From Posidoniimonas corsicana (GTDB lineage Bacteria; Planctomycetota; Planctomycetia; Pirellulales; Lacipirellulaceae), in assembly GCF_007859765.1 (NCBI RefSeq), contig NZ_SIHJ01000001.1:1919311-1983310 (forward strand): a DNA stretch of 64,000 nt, in the 5' to 3' direction. Positions 10,301 through 19,000 of the stretch are shown piece by piece. The notes under the pieces were generated by a model. That model did not search any database, was not told the origin of the DNA, and was given only the letters and a program-made list of their open reading frames with translations. The translations under genes were made by a program, and so were the position numbers. Every line of letters starts with the position of its first letter. Positions within the stretch are counted from its first letter, which is position 1.

Positions 10301-11985
10301 CGCAGGACGAGCCACGGGTCCTTGCCCGGCCCCTGGGCGTCGGTGTCCGACCAGAGGCCGGACGTGACGAACGCTGCGCCGTACTCCGGGAGCTCGGTCA
10401 GGTAGTTCAGGAAGGGGTGCGCCTGGTAGCGGAAGTCGGTCGCCATTGAGTAGCGATGCCGCCGTTCGCCGTAGCGTCCGTTGATCGAGCTGCGTGCGGT
10501 GATCTCGGCCCGGAAGTTGCCGCTGTCGTAGGGGTCGACCAGCGAGGCGCCGAAGTTGGCGTGCGCCTCGTAGAACGGTCCCGAGAAGTCGCTCGCACCG
10601 AAGCCGCCGGACTCGCTCTGCAGCACGTGGGTGAACTCGTGCGGCGTGGTGGTGGTGTTTGCAACCTGCCCCCACGGCTCGACGTAGATGCTCCTGGGGC
10701 TCTGAAACTGGCCTAGCGCCCATGGCGATACGTACATCGCGGAGAAGCCGGTCGGGTCGGGCCCAGCGAACGCGCCGGAGAACGTCCCGCCGTTTGCGTC
10801 CACCCACCACAACCCGGTGTCGAGGATGTACGCGTTGATCTTGTAGTTGACGCCGTTGCGGGCCGAAGGCGGCGCCATGCCCGACTGCTCGACGATGATG
10901 TCCCAAGCCATCTCCAGCCGGTTCAGGTTCTGCTGGATGTAGGTCGAGACCGGCTGCATCGCGTTGGTCAGGTCTGGGCCCCACTTGAAGACAAAGTGCT
11001 CGCTTGCAAGCTGCCCGGCGAAGCGAAATCTTCCGATCACCGCCGCGCGGCCCGAGTCGCGGATTAGCCACTCCTCCTCAGGCGTGTCAGGCGCGGTAGC
11101 CTCGTAGATCTCCACCACATCGGCCGCCGAAAGCGGCTCGTTGTACAACCTCGCCTCGTCGAGGTACCCGGCAAACCCCCGGTTGTTGCTGCTACTCGCG
11201 GAGTTGTTGTTCAGTACGGATCCGCCCCCCGTCCCCAGCAAGAATCGCGTCGTGCCGTCAGTCCGGCCTAATGCCATTGACTCCCCCCCAGCTACGGTCG
11301 CACCGTTGCCCTCGCCGAACTGAACGCCGTCGAGGTATCCCACCATGCCGCCGGCCTGGGGGGAACTGGAAGGCGTGATAGTCAGCACCACGTGGTGCCA
11401 CCTCCCGGCGACAACCGCGTGTTGCGACGTGTACAGCCAAGTGCCATTGGTCCAGCCCGGGATGCTCGAGTTCCAAGCGCCGACGTACAGCCGGTCGTTG
11501 TAGAGGTAGATGCTGACGCCACTCGAGCCGGACCCGGACTCGAACAGCGGCATCGCCACCGGCGTGCCCGAGGTGTTCCCGCCACCCGACCCGTTGGGGT
11601 TGTAGCGGGTAGGACTGGTCGTGTCGGCCTTGAACCATAGGCTGACCGCGGTGAACTGGGGGGCGTCAGACGCGTCGACGATCGCTCCGTCGGTGTCGCT
11701 GAACAGGCGTAGGGCGCCGTTCTGAGTCCCGTCGCCCCACTGGGTCGGGTTCGAGGCGGTCCACACGGGCATCACATCGACCAGCCCCGTTCCGGTTGAG
11801 TTGTAAACCGACGACCCCGTGACAACGCCGTCGGCCGAGCTGACGGAATCGACCAGAACGGCGCCGGTGGAGGAATCAAATTTCCACTCGGCGACCGGGT
11901 CCCCCGCCAACAGCACGCGGTCTTCAAGACGCTCGAACCAGCTACGACGCGACGCCGTCCCCGCCCGTTTATTACCCCCGGCCAT
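7327..11985 (-). CDS. Giant secreted LamG / metallopeptidase-like / beta-helix / dockerin surface protein
   Basis: A 1552-residue protein whose N-terminus carries the planctomycete sorting motif WFERLEDRVLLAGD after a basic stretch. Order: LamG/concanavalin-like domain (about 30-290), a DUF6055-like metallopeptidase-like region (about 310-780) with a zincin signature H449-E-F-T-H453, a run of short glycine/alanine-rich repeats read as a left-handed beta-helix (about 805-920), a second LamG (about 955-1165), a dockerin pair GDYNRDGQVDAADYTVWRD and DYNGVVDDADYAVW (about 1176-1232), and a third LamG (about 1250-1430). No PEP-CTERM tail follows. The start ATG at 11985 is preceded by GCAGGAG. The design suggests a cell-surface or exported carbohydrate-binding protein. 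Whether the zincin site is catalytic is unknown. Confidence 0.82.
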   Translation of the reverse strand: MAGGNKRAGTASRRSWFERLEDRVLLAGDPVAEWKFDSSTGAVLVDSVSSADGVVTGSSVYNSTGTGLVDVMPVWTASNPTQWGDGTQNGALRLFSDTDGAIVDASDAPQFTAVSLWFKADTTSPTRYNPNGSGGGNTSGTPVAMPLFESGSGSSGVSIYLYNDRLYVGAWNSSIPGWTNGTWLYTSQHAVVAGRWHHVVLTITPSSSPQAGGMVGYLDGVQFGEGNGATVAGGESMALGRTDGTTRFLLGTGGGSVLNNNSASSSNNRGFAGYLDEARLYNEPLSAADVVEIYEATAPDTPEEEWLIRDSGRAAVIGRFRFAGQLASEHFVFKWGPDLTNAMQPVSTYIQQNLNRLEMAWDIIVEQSGMAPPSARNGVNYKINAYILDTGLWWVDANGGTFSGAFAGPDPTGFSAMYVSPWALGQFQSPRSIYVEPWGQVANTTTTPHEFTHVLQSESGGFGASDFSGPFYEAHANFGASLVDPYDSGNFRAEITARSSINGRYGERRHRYSMATDFRYQAHPFLNYLTELPEYGAAFVTSGLWSDTDAQGPGKDPWLVLRNNFSSDEQFAQVYAEYVASTVTYKSLYGGDLLSGLPSIPAHDTTQRYFRTYLEPVGSSPGWYQVPEQDTPEQYGANLIKLTPIDRVAGQAHVVEVDLDGYVLPGQSSGVYATLVAISGSGAAVQERFSESWQDGTLTFTLQPDETDLYLAVTAIPSAHKSYIWSHPFHPAGNIGYGLDRFPYRVSIDGAVPARSEEAGARPAPNASAVRHINPDGSIGGWKTVAVPASVYLGPNVWVTGGLLRENARIEGYATITGGLVAGNAVVYGHAIIAGGSVRDDASVGDYATIAGGAVSGEARVTGDALVSGGQIRDQALVTDYATIVGGSTVVGGQTVVKGYGVVDNADMQGNAIVMSSGLAAGTGLVTDRGVQFNGEPSPQESPLMTRQYNNLFARYTFDTRDDNAVWDDFNTTYGWMSDTPADWAFSSGVSGLSGVLGFGTDEQYVELSTELAAFSDQTLQLWARWDGTGDTDQRLFEFSRDADNYLYLQPTSRQGGVKFEISVDGVARTLYAVEPLIAGAWQHVAVTFEDYTATLWVDGAAVAAKTSVTMNPHQIRATSALLGKGVGDESGFRGDIDNFLIFSDTRTSAEILSDVRQVLGGGYTPGPAAEIDHDPGDYNRDGQVDAADYTVWRDTVGVAVATPGAGADGDYNGVVDDADYAVWRSHFGIVTPEGQDVMPDPDEQLLIAHYAFNGDASDSSQEYDTQTTGEPVYITGVDGLAIHLDGANDFVTLPPGVASHDDITVSAWVYWDGGDAWQRLFDFGNNTTEYMFLTPSAGGGAVMRFAITVGGNGAEQVLETAAMTPGVWTHVAVTLDGDIGTLYVNGSVADSEPITLNPSDFAPALNYIGESQWPDPLLEGRVDEVRIYNYALSATEIGGLAASAPATSAGESEVEPNEPWVLAFASVGLSQTGPSAAATDAAMATPIAPLENSVADELVALQLESQRTRRGHEPFSGASMQLADSTEDYLEAKPPVGSPLETSVSDNAFQR

Positions 11986-12349
11986 GCATTCTCCTGCTGC
12001 TCACACACCGGCGGCGGCCCCTGCGGCTCTGGCGCCAGCCCACGGCGGGCGAATGGCTCTGGCGGGTAGGGTTACGGCGTCGGATTCTCTGTCCCCGATC
12101 GGCTCTCGGCGGCTAACCGGCACGCCAAAGGCTTAAACTAATCGCACTCTTCCGCAGCTCAGAATAACTAATGTTGTGTACAAGGTCAAATTAATTTGCC
12201 CTTGTCAGTTAGCACTCCGACGATGGCATTCGCCTGAATACAAGCGGCACGCGGCCCTTGATTCTGGGATGGGCCGATATCATCATCGCTTAGTCCGGGA
12301 GGGCACGGCAGGAGCCGACAGCACGCAAGGTGACGCGGAAGGACGGGTA
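11986..12349. promoter_or_regulatory. Divergent intergenic region between the LamG protein and the amidase
   Basis: This 364-base gap separates genes transcribed away from each other, so it must hold both promoters. The stretch 12135-12210 is clearly more AT-rich than its surroundings, with TTGTGTACAAGG followed by AATTAATTT. This is the best candidate for promoter elements, but no -35/-10 pair stands out. No operator-like palindrome or gene was recognised. Confidence 0.4.
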
Positions 12350-13849
12350 ATGGATGCATCGGAGCTAGCGCGCCAAATCCGCTCACGCAGCATTTCTGCG
12401 GTCGAGGCCACGCGCGACGCGATCGACCGAATCGAGCAAGCCAACCCAGCCATCAACGCGGTGGTGAGTCCAGCCTATGAGAAGGCGCTCGATCACGCGT
12501 TGGAGTTGGAGCGAAGGGCCCAGGGCGGTGAGTGGCAGGGGCCGCTACACGGCGTGCCGTTGCTAGTGAAGGACCTCTTCGATTTTCAGGCGGGGGTTCG
12601 CAACACGTTCGGCTGCCGGGCGATGACGGGGTTCGTCCCTACTGAAACTTGCGCCCATGTTCAACGGTTAGTCGACGCGGGTGCGGTTATCGTCGGCAAG
12701 ACGAACACCCCCGAATTTGGCCACAAGGGCGTAACCGATAACCTCCTATACGGACCAACCTCTACGCCGTTCGACTTGCTCCGGAATGCGGGCGGCTCAT
12801 CCGGCGGCAGCGCTGCCGCCGTTTCGGCCGGAATGGTCACGCTCGCGCAGGGCTCTGACGCAGGGGGCTCGATCCGCATCCCCGCTGCTTGGTGCGGTGT
12901 GGTAGGCTTCAAAGCGACGTACGGCCGCGTTCCCAACACCGGCGGGCCGAACGCGTTTGGCTGCGCCGCTCCGTTCCTCCACGCCGGCCCGCTGGCCGCC
13001 ACGGTGCGAGACGCCGCACTCATGGCTCAGGTCATGTCCGGCCCGCACCCGGAGGACCCGTTCAGCCTTCCGGACGATGGAATGAACCTGCCGGCCGCAG
13101 TCGATTCCGACCCCGGCGCACTGAGAATCGCCTACAGCCCCGACCTGGGCGTGTTCGCAGTCGACCCCGAGGTCCGGCAGGTCGTGGAGGAGTGCGTTCG
13201 CGCGGTGGCGGATTCAGGGCTGCAGGTCGATGCCCCCGAGATTCGCCTGCCGCTCGACCAGGACGAACTGGCGGAGCTGTGGGTCCGGCAGGTCGGCATC
13301 GCCTACCTGGAGATGTTCGATGCAATGGCCGCGGCTGGAGCGGATGTCATTAAGGCACACCCTGACGACATCCCCGACCAAATCCAACGCATGGTGGACG
13401 CCGCGCGCTTGGCTTCGGCGCTCGACGCTCGCCGCGACGAACAACGGCGCACTCAGGTTTGGCAGTCCGTTCAAGGTATCTTTGCCGACTGTGATATCCT
13501 GCTTACCCCAACGGTGGGCTCGTTGCCGGTCGAGAATGCCGCCAACGGCAACACGCTCGGTCCGGCTGCTGTCGATGGCAAACCGGTAGAGCGGTCGATT
13601 GGCTGGTGCTTGACCCACCCCTTCAACTTTACCGGACATCCGGCGGCGTCCGTGCCCGCTGGCCTGACAACTGGGGGCCTGCCGGTAGGCATCCAGGTAG
13701 TGGGGAAACGTTTTGCCGACGAGCAGGTCGTTAGCATCTGCCGCCGCATCGAGCAGTCGCACCCGTGGTCAGGAGACCTTGTCAGAATGCGGAGTCATCT
13801 TCTGAAGGGGCCAGCGCAGGCCGCCAGTGCAACAGGGGCCGGGTCATGA
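12350..13849 (+). CDS. Amidase (amidase signature family)
   Basis: A 499-residue cytoplasmic amidohydrolase. The Ser-cisSer-Lys machinery is readable: K74 in LLVKDLFD, S150/S151 in the AGGSSGGSAAA loop and S174 in GSDAGGSIRIPAAW. The usual glycine-rich signature and GFKATYGRVP follow, and the C-terminal HPFNFTGHPAASVPAG is typical. Family members hydrolyse aliphatic or aryl amides, and the substrate here is unknown. The frame is open from 12176, but the ATG at 12350 has a strong GGAAGGA eight bases upstream and starts with MDASELARQIRSRSISA, the usual amidase N-terminus. Its stop overlaps the start of the next gene as ATGA, so the two are probably co-translated. Confidence 0.9.
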   Translation: MDASELARQIRSRSISAVEATRDAIDRIEQANPAINAVVSPAYEKALDHALELERRAQGGEWQGPLHGVPLLVKDLFDFQAGVRNTFGCRAMTGFVPTETCAHVQRLVDAGAVIVGKTNTPEFGHKGVTDNLLYGPTSTPFDLLRNAGGSSGGSAAAVSAGMVTLAQGSDAGGSIRIPAAWCGVVGFKATYGRVPNTGGPNAFGCAAPFLHAGPLAATVRDAALMAQVMSGPHPEDPFSLPDDGMNLPAAVDSDPGALRIAYSPDLGVFAVDPEVRQVVEECVRAVADSGLQVDAPEIRLPLDQDELAELWVRQVGIAYLEMFDAMAAAGADVIKAHPDDIPDQIQRMVDAARLASALDARRDEQRRTQVWQSVQGIFADCDILLTPTVGSLPVENAANGNTLGPAAVDGKPVERSIGWCLTHPFNFTGHPAASVPAGLTTGGLPVGIQVVGKRFADEQVVSICRRIEQSHPWSGDLVRMRSHLLKGPAQAASATGAGS

Positions 13850-16800
13850 GCAGCCCAAGCACGAACACCCGCAGTCCAGTCTTGGTAGCCTTGGTCGGCT
13901 TGTTGCTGGTCGGCAGCATCGTCGCGGCGGTGCTGGTAACGCGGTCACGCGACGCCGGTTTGCGTGAGGCGGCTCCGGCCGCCGAACAAGGGAGCGGCGC
14001 ACCCGCCGTTGCAACCCCCGAGATCCCATTCACGGACGTTGCAAAGGCTAGCGGCGTTGACTTCGTCCACCACGGCGGCGCGACCGGCGAGAAGATGCTG
14101 CCTGAGTCCGGTGGATCGGGCTGCGGGTGGATCGACTACGACAACGACGGCGACACCGACCTGCTGCTGATTAGCGGCAGGTCGTGGCCGTGGGACGCGG
14201 CAGACGAGGACGCTACTAGCGGTGGCGCGCTCCGTTTGTACCAGAACGACGGGGGCAAGTTCGCCGACGTCACCCAGGCCGCAAACTTGGCAGCCGACTA
14301 CTACGGGCAGGGGGTCGCGATTGGCGACTTTGACGCCGATGGCGACGACGACCTCTACATCACCGCCGTTGGTCCGGACCACTTGTACCGCAACGACGGT
14401 GGAGTGTTCACCGAGGTTGGCGGCGCCGCGAGCGGCCTAGGCGGGTCGGATGCGTGGACGACGAGCGCTGGATTCTTCGACTACGACAACGACGGCGACC
14501 TCGACCTGTTCGTCTGCAACTACGTCGCCTGGGATCGTGCCCGTGACAAGGCCGCCGTGCTGCGTGTGCCGGGAACTGGGTCATCATACGCGCACCCCTC
14601 GAACTTCGACGGAACTAACAACTTCCTGTTCCGCAATGACGCCGGCAGGTTTACGGACGTGTCGGCTGAGGCGGGCGTCCATGTGTTCAACGCCGAGGGC
14701 GCGCCGCTTGGCAAGGCATTGGCAGTCACTTTTGTCGATTACAACGCCGACGGTTGGATAGACGTGTTTGTCGCCAACGACACCGTCCGACACTTCTTGT
14801 TTCAAAACAACCAGGGCGTGTTCGAGGAGGTTGGCGAGGCCCGTGGTTTCGCGCTGAACGCCGCAGGCGCGACAACCAGTGGGATGGGCATCGACGCGGC
14901 TTGGCTCTACAACGACGACCGGCTAGCGGTGGCGGTATCGAACTTTGCCGGGGAGATGACCGAGCTCTTCACCACTCCGGCGGAGCGCTCGGATCACTTC
15001 TTCGTCGACGAGACCGTCAACGCCGGCGTCGGGGGCCCGACGCTCGACAGCCTCACGTTCGGACTTCAGTTCGACGACTTCGACCTCGACGGCAGGGTCG
15101 ACATGGTCCACGCCAATGGGCACCTCGAGGAAACGATCCAGTCGGTCCAACCGGAACAGTCGTACCGACAGTCGGCCCAGCTCCTCTGGAACACGGGCGC
15201 TACCGAGGGGCCCGTCCTGACGCCTGTGCCCGTCGAGAAGCTCAAAGACCTTGCGAAGCCGATCGTCGGGCGAGCAACCGCGTCGGCCGACTTCGACAAC
15301 GACGGTGACGTGGACCTGGTGATCACGCAGGCCGGTGGCCCGCCGCTCCTGCTCCGCAACGACCAGCAACTTGGCGGAAACTGGCTGCACATCCGCCTCC
15401 GCGGTCCGGAGGGCAATCCGCACGGGATTGGCGCCCGGATCGAGCTACTCTCCGGCGGCGACGCGCAGCAACGCACCCTGATGCCGACGCGCAGCTACCT
15501 CGCGCAGTCGGCGCCCATGGCAGTGTTCGGGCTCGGCGAGCACGACGAGGTGGATAGCCTCCGCATCACCTGGGCCGATGGCCGCGAACAGTTTGTCCAG
15601 GTCAGCGGAGTCAATCAGGTGGTCACGGTGGCTCGCGAGTCTGCGACTTTCGAGGAACTCGCTAACACCGCGGTGGCCCAGCTGGAGAACTCCGAGTTCG
15701 AAGCCGCCATCGACACCCTCGAGCGGGCGGTGCAGCTCAACCCTGAATCGGGCCCGACACTCCGGAACCTCGCTCGCGCGTACCTGCTTGGCGGGCAGCC
15801 GGCCGCCGCGGAACGGCAGCTCACCGGACTGCCCAAAAGCGAGGCCCGCCCGCCGGCCGGGATCAGTTACCTGCGCGGTCTGGCCGCAAACCGCCTTTCT
15901 GAACCTGAGCGAGCGGTTGAACAATTCCGCGAGGCCGTTCGGCTCGACCCACGCGAGCCCACGCTCCACTTCCAGTTCGCTCTGGCGCTAGCCGCGCTCG
16001 GCGACACCGACGCTGCGCAAGCGGAACTCCTTAAGACGGCCGAGCTCGACCCGCTGCACGGCGGCGCCCAGTACCAGCTGGCCGCTTTCGCCCGCAAGTC
16101 CGGCGATCGCGACGCGTTCCGCCGTTACATGCGCGACTACCAGCGGATCCGGAAGTTGAAAGACGCAACCGACACGCTCGCATTGGAGGTGTGCCGGTAC
16201 ACCATGCCCGAGGTGATGTTGATAGAGGTCGGCGCCCCGGATACGGCTGTGCCGGTAGAGTTCCAGTGGGAAGCCATCTCGGCGGACGGCGTTCCTGCAC
16301 TGCTGGCGACCGCGGTGCTGTCCATGAATGACGACGGCCGCTACCAGCTCGTCGGAATCACGACGGCGTCCGTGCCGGTGGTGTTCGAATGGGATGCCGA
16401 GAACGGCTATCAAGAGCGGGCGCGGGGCGCTGCGCTATTCGAGCAGGCTCTGCCATCCGCAGTCGTCGCAGTTGGAAACGCTATCGCGGATTCACCGGTA
16501 CGCTCTGGAATGGGCGCCGAGGTGGGCGACTTCAGCGAGATCGCCGTGGTGACCCCAATGGGCACGCGGTTGATCCGGCACACGCCGGACGTCGGATTCG
16601 AGGACCTCACCCAGGCTGCAAGGTTGGGCCAAGCGACCGGCGCTATCGCAAAGTGGGCGGATCTTGACCACGACGGCGACATCGACCTGTGCATCGGCGG
16701 CCCCGGGGGCGTCGCGGCGTGGCGGAATAACGGTGACGGCTCGTTTGTCGACGCCACTAGTGAGTTTGGGTTGGCAGACACGGGACCGTGGGTCGACTTC

Positions 16801-18858
16801 GCGGCGGTCGACCTGGACGGTGTGAACCTTGGCGTCGACCTCGTGCAAACCGGCGGTGTGCGGCCGCGCGTACTACGGAATGCGTTTGGAGGAGCGTTCA
16901 AGTCTGATCCCGAAGCGGCTTGGCCACCTGCCGAGCGGGTGCTACTCGACGATCTCAACAACGACGGCGTTCCCGAAATAGTGTGCTTCGCGGCCAACGT
17001 GTTGACGGTAGTCGACGCGGCGGGCGAGATCCTCGAAGAGATTGCAACTAAACTCACCGACATCGAAGCGGCTACTGTCATCGATGCGGACAATGACGGC
17101 CGCCTGGACATCGCGGCTGCCGGGGCAATTCAAGGCGCGCCGGCGATCGTCGTGTGGCGGAACACGGAAAAGGGATTTGCCGGGCAGGCGAGCCACGCAA
17201 CCCTGCCGGCGCCATGCCGACCGTCGGGGCTGATTGCGATGGACATCACCGCCGACGGCAAATCCGACATCGTAGCCGTCGGGCGGGACGACGGCGTTTC
17301 GATCCTCGCCAACGCGACAATTACAAAGAACCAGCAGCTCAAGCTGGCGATCCGCTCGTACGCGGGGCACCCCAGTTCAATCGGTGTCCGCGTGCAGGTG
17401 CGTCGAGAACGCTTCGTCGCGTCGCGCTGGCTGCAGGAAGAACTACCGATCGAGCTCGGCGTCAACTCGCTGTCAGAGGTCGACGCTATCCAGACGCTGT
17501 GGCCGAACGGCGTCGCCCGCAACGAGATCGGTAAACAATTCACGGGCGATCCTATCCGGATCACCATCATCGAGTTTGTGCGCACGAGCAGTTGCCCGTT
17601 CCTCTACGCGATGGTGGATGGGGCGTGGACGTTCGTCACCGACCTGTTGGGCACAGCGCCGCTGAACGTCTCGGTTGCCCGCGGCGTGCCGATGCCGCCC
17701 GACCCAGACGAACTCTACGTGCTAGGCCCCGCGGCTCGGTTCACGGATCAGAATGGCAGAGTGCGACTGCGGGTGACTTCCGAGTTGCGCGAGGCCGTCT
17801 ACCTCGACTCCGCCTGCCTGTTGGCGGTCGATCACCCGGTGGGCTGTGAGGTTGTTTCGCGCGACCGCGCCACCACGGTTCCGATCTCGGGCGAACGATT
17901 CGCCCTAGCACGCGGCCTAATGCCGGTGCGGAGCGCGTTGGATTCCACGGGCGCCGACTGCACCGCGCAGCTCTCAGAGGTTGACGGCGTCTACACTTCC
18001 CCCGGCGAGCTGCTGCCGTACCCGGCTGTGGGCTACACACGCCCGCACTCAATCGAGTTCGAGTTCGGCGAGCTTCCTGCCGGCCAGGAGCTGCTGCTGG
18101 TGCTTACGGGCTGGTTCCGCTTTGGAGACTCGTCGACCAACATCGCCGCGTCGCAGAGGACCGACTTAGCGCAGGTCTGGCCGGTGTTGGAGGCGGCCGG
18201 CGACGACGGCAAGTTCTACGTGGTGGACGACGCCATTGGGTTCCCCGCCGGCAACACAAAAAGCATCGTGTGCGACCTTAGCGGCAAGCTCTCGCCCAAC
18301 GCTGTCCGGTTCAGACTTACAAGCTCATTTGAGGTGAGGTGGGACCAGATAGCGATGGCTGAATCGGCGCCGTCGGACGCCGCACGAGTGAGTAGGCTGC
18401 CGGCTACTTCAGCAGACTTGCAGTGGCACGGCTTTGCCGCGTTGCCGCAGCGGTCGCTGGATCAGCCGCAGGTCCCTGATCTTTCCCGCATACGCGATCG
18501 GCCGCAGTGGCTGACATGCCTTGAGGGGTGGTGCACTCGCTACGGTGAGGTCGCCCCGCTGCTCGCGACGGCGGATGAGCGGATCGCCATCCTCAACTCC
18601 GGCGACGGGGTCATACTTGAGTTTAACGCCTCTCGGCTTCCTGAGGTGGAGCCAGGCACGCAGCGGACGCTGCTGCTCTACCACCACGGCTGGATCAAGG
18701 AAGAGAACCCAAACTCGCTCCCCGACCGCAACGTGGCGCCCTTCCCGGGAAGTGAAGACGCTGCGGAAGATCCGGAGGACGACTGGCAGTTGCTCTACAA
18801 CACCCGCTGGGTATCACGCAGTCGCTTTGCGGAAGGCCCGCTGGAGGAAGGTGAATAG
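13846..18858 (+). CDS. Very large CRTAC1-type FG-GAP/VCBS protein with TPR and ASPIC/UnbV units
   Basis: A 1670-residue exported protein anchored by one N-terminal membrane segment (VALVGLLLVGSIVAAVLV). Order: first FG-GAP/VCBS propeller (about 60-495) with repeated calcium loops such as DYDNDGDTDL and DFDADGDDDL, an ASPIC/UnbV unit (about 510-590), tetratricopeptide repeats (about 600-765), a second VCBS set (about 880-1160), a second ASPIC-like unit (about 1160-1240) and a C-terminal region of about 430 residues that I do not recognise. The ATG at 13846 overlaps the amidase stop (ATGA), and this coupling fixes the start. The extracellular integrin-like propellers suggest binding or adhesion, while the TPRs suggest a protein partner. 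No catalytic site was recognised. Confidence 0.85.
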   Translation: MSSPSTNTRSPVLVALVGLLLVGSIVAAVLVTRSRDAGLREAAPAAEQGSGAPAVATPEIPFTDVAKASGVDFVHHGGATGEKMLPESGGSGCGWIDYDNDGDTDLLLISGRSWPWDAADEDATSGGALRLYQNDGGKFADVTQAANLAADYYGQGVAIGDFDADGDDDLYITAVGPDHLYRNDGGVFTEVGGAASGLGGSDAWTTSAGFFDYDNDGDLDLFVCNYVAWDRARDKAAVLRVPGTGSSYAHPSNFDGTNNFLFRNDAGRFTDVSAEAGVHVFNAEGAPLGKALAVTFVDYNADGWIDVFVANDTVRHFLFQNNQGVFEEVGEARGFALNAAGATTSGMGIDAAWLYNDDRLAVAVSNFAGEMTELFTTPAERSDHFFVDETVNAGVGGPTLDSLTFGLQFDDFDLDGRVDMVHANGHLEETIQSVQPEQSYRQSAQLLWNTGATEGPVLTPVPVEKLKDLAKPIVGRATASADFDNDGDVDLVITQAGGPPLLLRNDQQLGGNWLHIRLRGPEGNPHGIGARIELLSGGDAQQRTLMPTRSYLAQSAPMAVFGLGEHDEVDSLRITWADGREQFVQVSGVNQVVTVARESATFEELANTAVAQLENSEFEAAIDTLERAVQLNPESGPTLRNLARAYLLGGQPAAAERQLTGLPKSEARPPAGISYLRGLAANRLSEPERAVEQFREAVRLDPREPTLHFQFALALAALGDTDAAQAELLKTAELDPLHGGAQYQLAAFARKSGDRDAFRRYMRDYQRIRKLKDATDTLALEVCRYTMPEVMLIEVGAPDTAVPVEFQWEAISADGVPALLATAVLSMNDDGRYQLVGITTASVPVVFEWDAENGYQERARGAALFEQALPSAVVAVGNAIADSPVRSGMGAEVGDFSEIAVVTPMGTRLIRHTPDVGFEDLTQAARLGQATGAIAKWADLDHDGDIDLCIGGPGGVAAWRNNGDGSFVDATSEFGLADTGPWVDFAAVDLDGVNLGVDLVQTGGVRPRVLRNAFGGAFKSDPEAAWPPAERVLLDDLNNDGVPEIVCFAANVLTVVDAAGEILEEIATKLTDIEAATVIDADNDGRLDIAAAGAIQGAPAIVVWRNTEKGFAGQASHATLPAPCRPSGLIAMDITADGKSDIVAVGRDDGVSILANATITKNQQLKLAIRSYAGHPSSIGVRVQVRRERFVASRWLQEELPIELGVNSLSEVDAIQTLWPNGVARNEIGKQFTGDPIRITIIEFVRTSSCPFLYAMVDGAWTFVTDLLGTAPLNVSVARGVPMPPDPDELYVLGPAARFTDQNGRVRLRVTSELREAVYLDSACLLAVDHPVGCEVVSRDRATTVPISGERFALARGLMPVRSALDSTGADCTAQLSEVDGVYTSPGELLPYPAVGYTRPHSIEFEFGELPAGQELLLVLTGWFRFGDSSTNIAASQRTDLAQVWPVLEAAGDDGKFYVVDDAIGFPAGNTKSIVCDLSGKLSPNAVRFRLTSSFEVRWDQIAMAESAPSDAARVSRLPATSADLQWHGFAALPQRSLDQPQVPDLSRIRDRPQWLTCLEGWCTRYGEVAPLLATADERIAILNSGDGVILEFNASRLPEVEPGTQRTLLLYHHGWIKEENPNSLPDRNVAPFPGSEDAAEDPEDDWQLLYNTRWVSRSRFAEGPLEEGE

Positions 18859-19000
18859 TAGCCGCGGTAGCCGGGTATGAATTCAACCAAACTGAACCGG
18901 ATCAGACTGTCGAGATATGCGACGCATTATCGCGGCAAGGTAACGGATCAAGTCTAGCTCAATCCTCGCCTGCCCGCTGCCTCAACGCCGGCTTCTGCTA

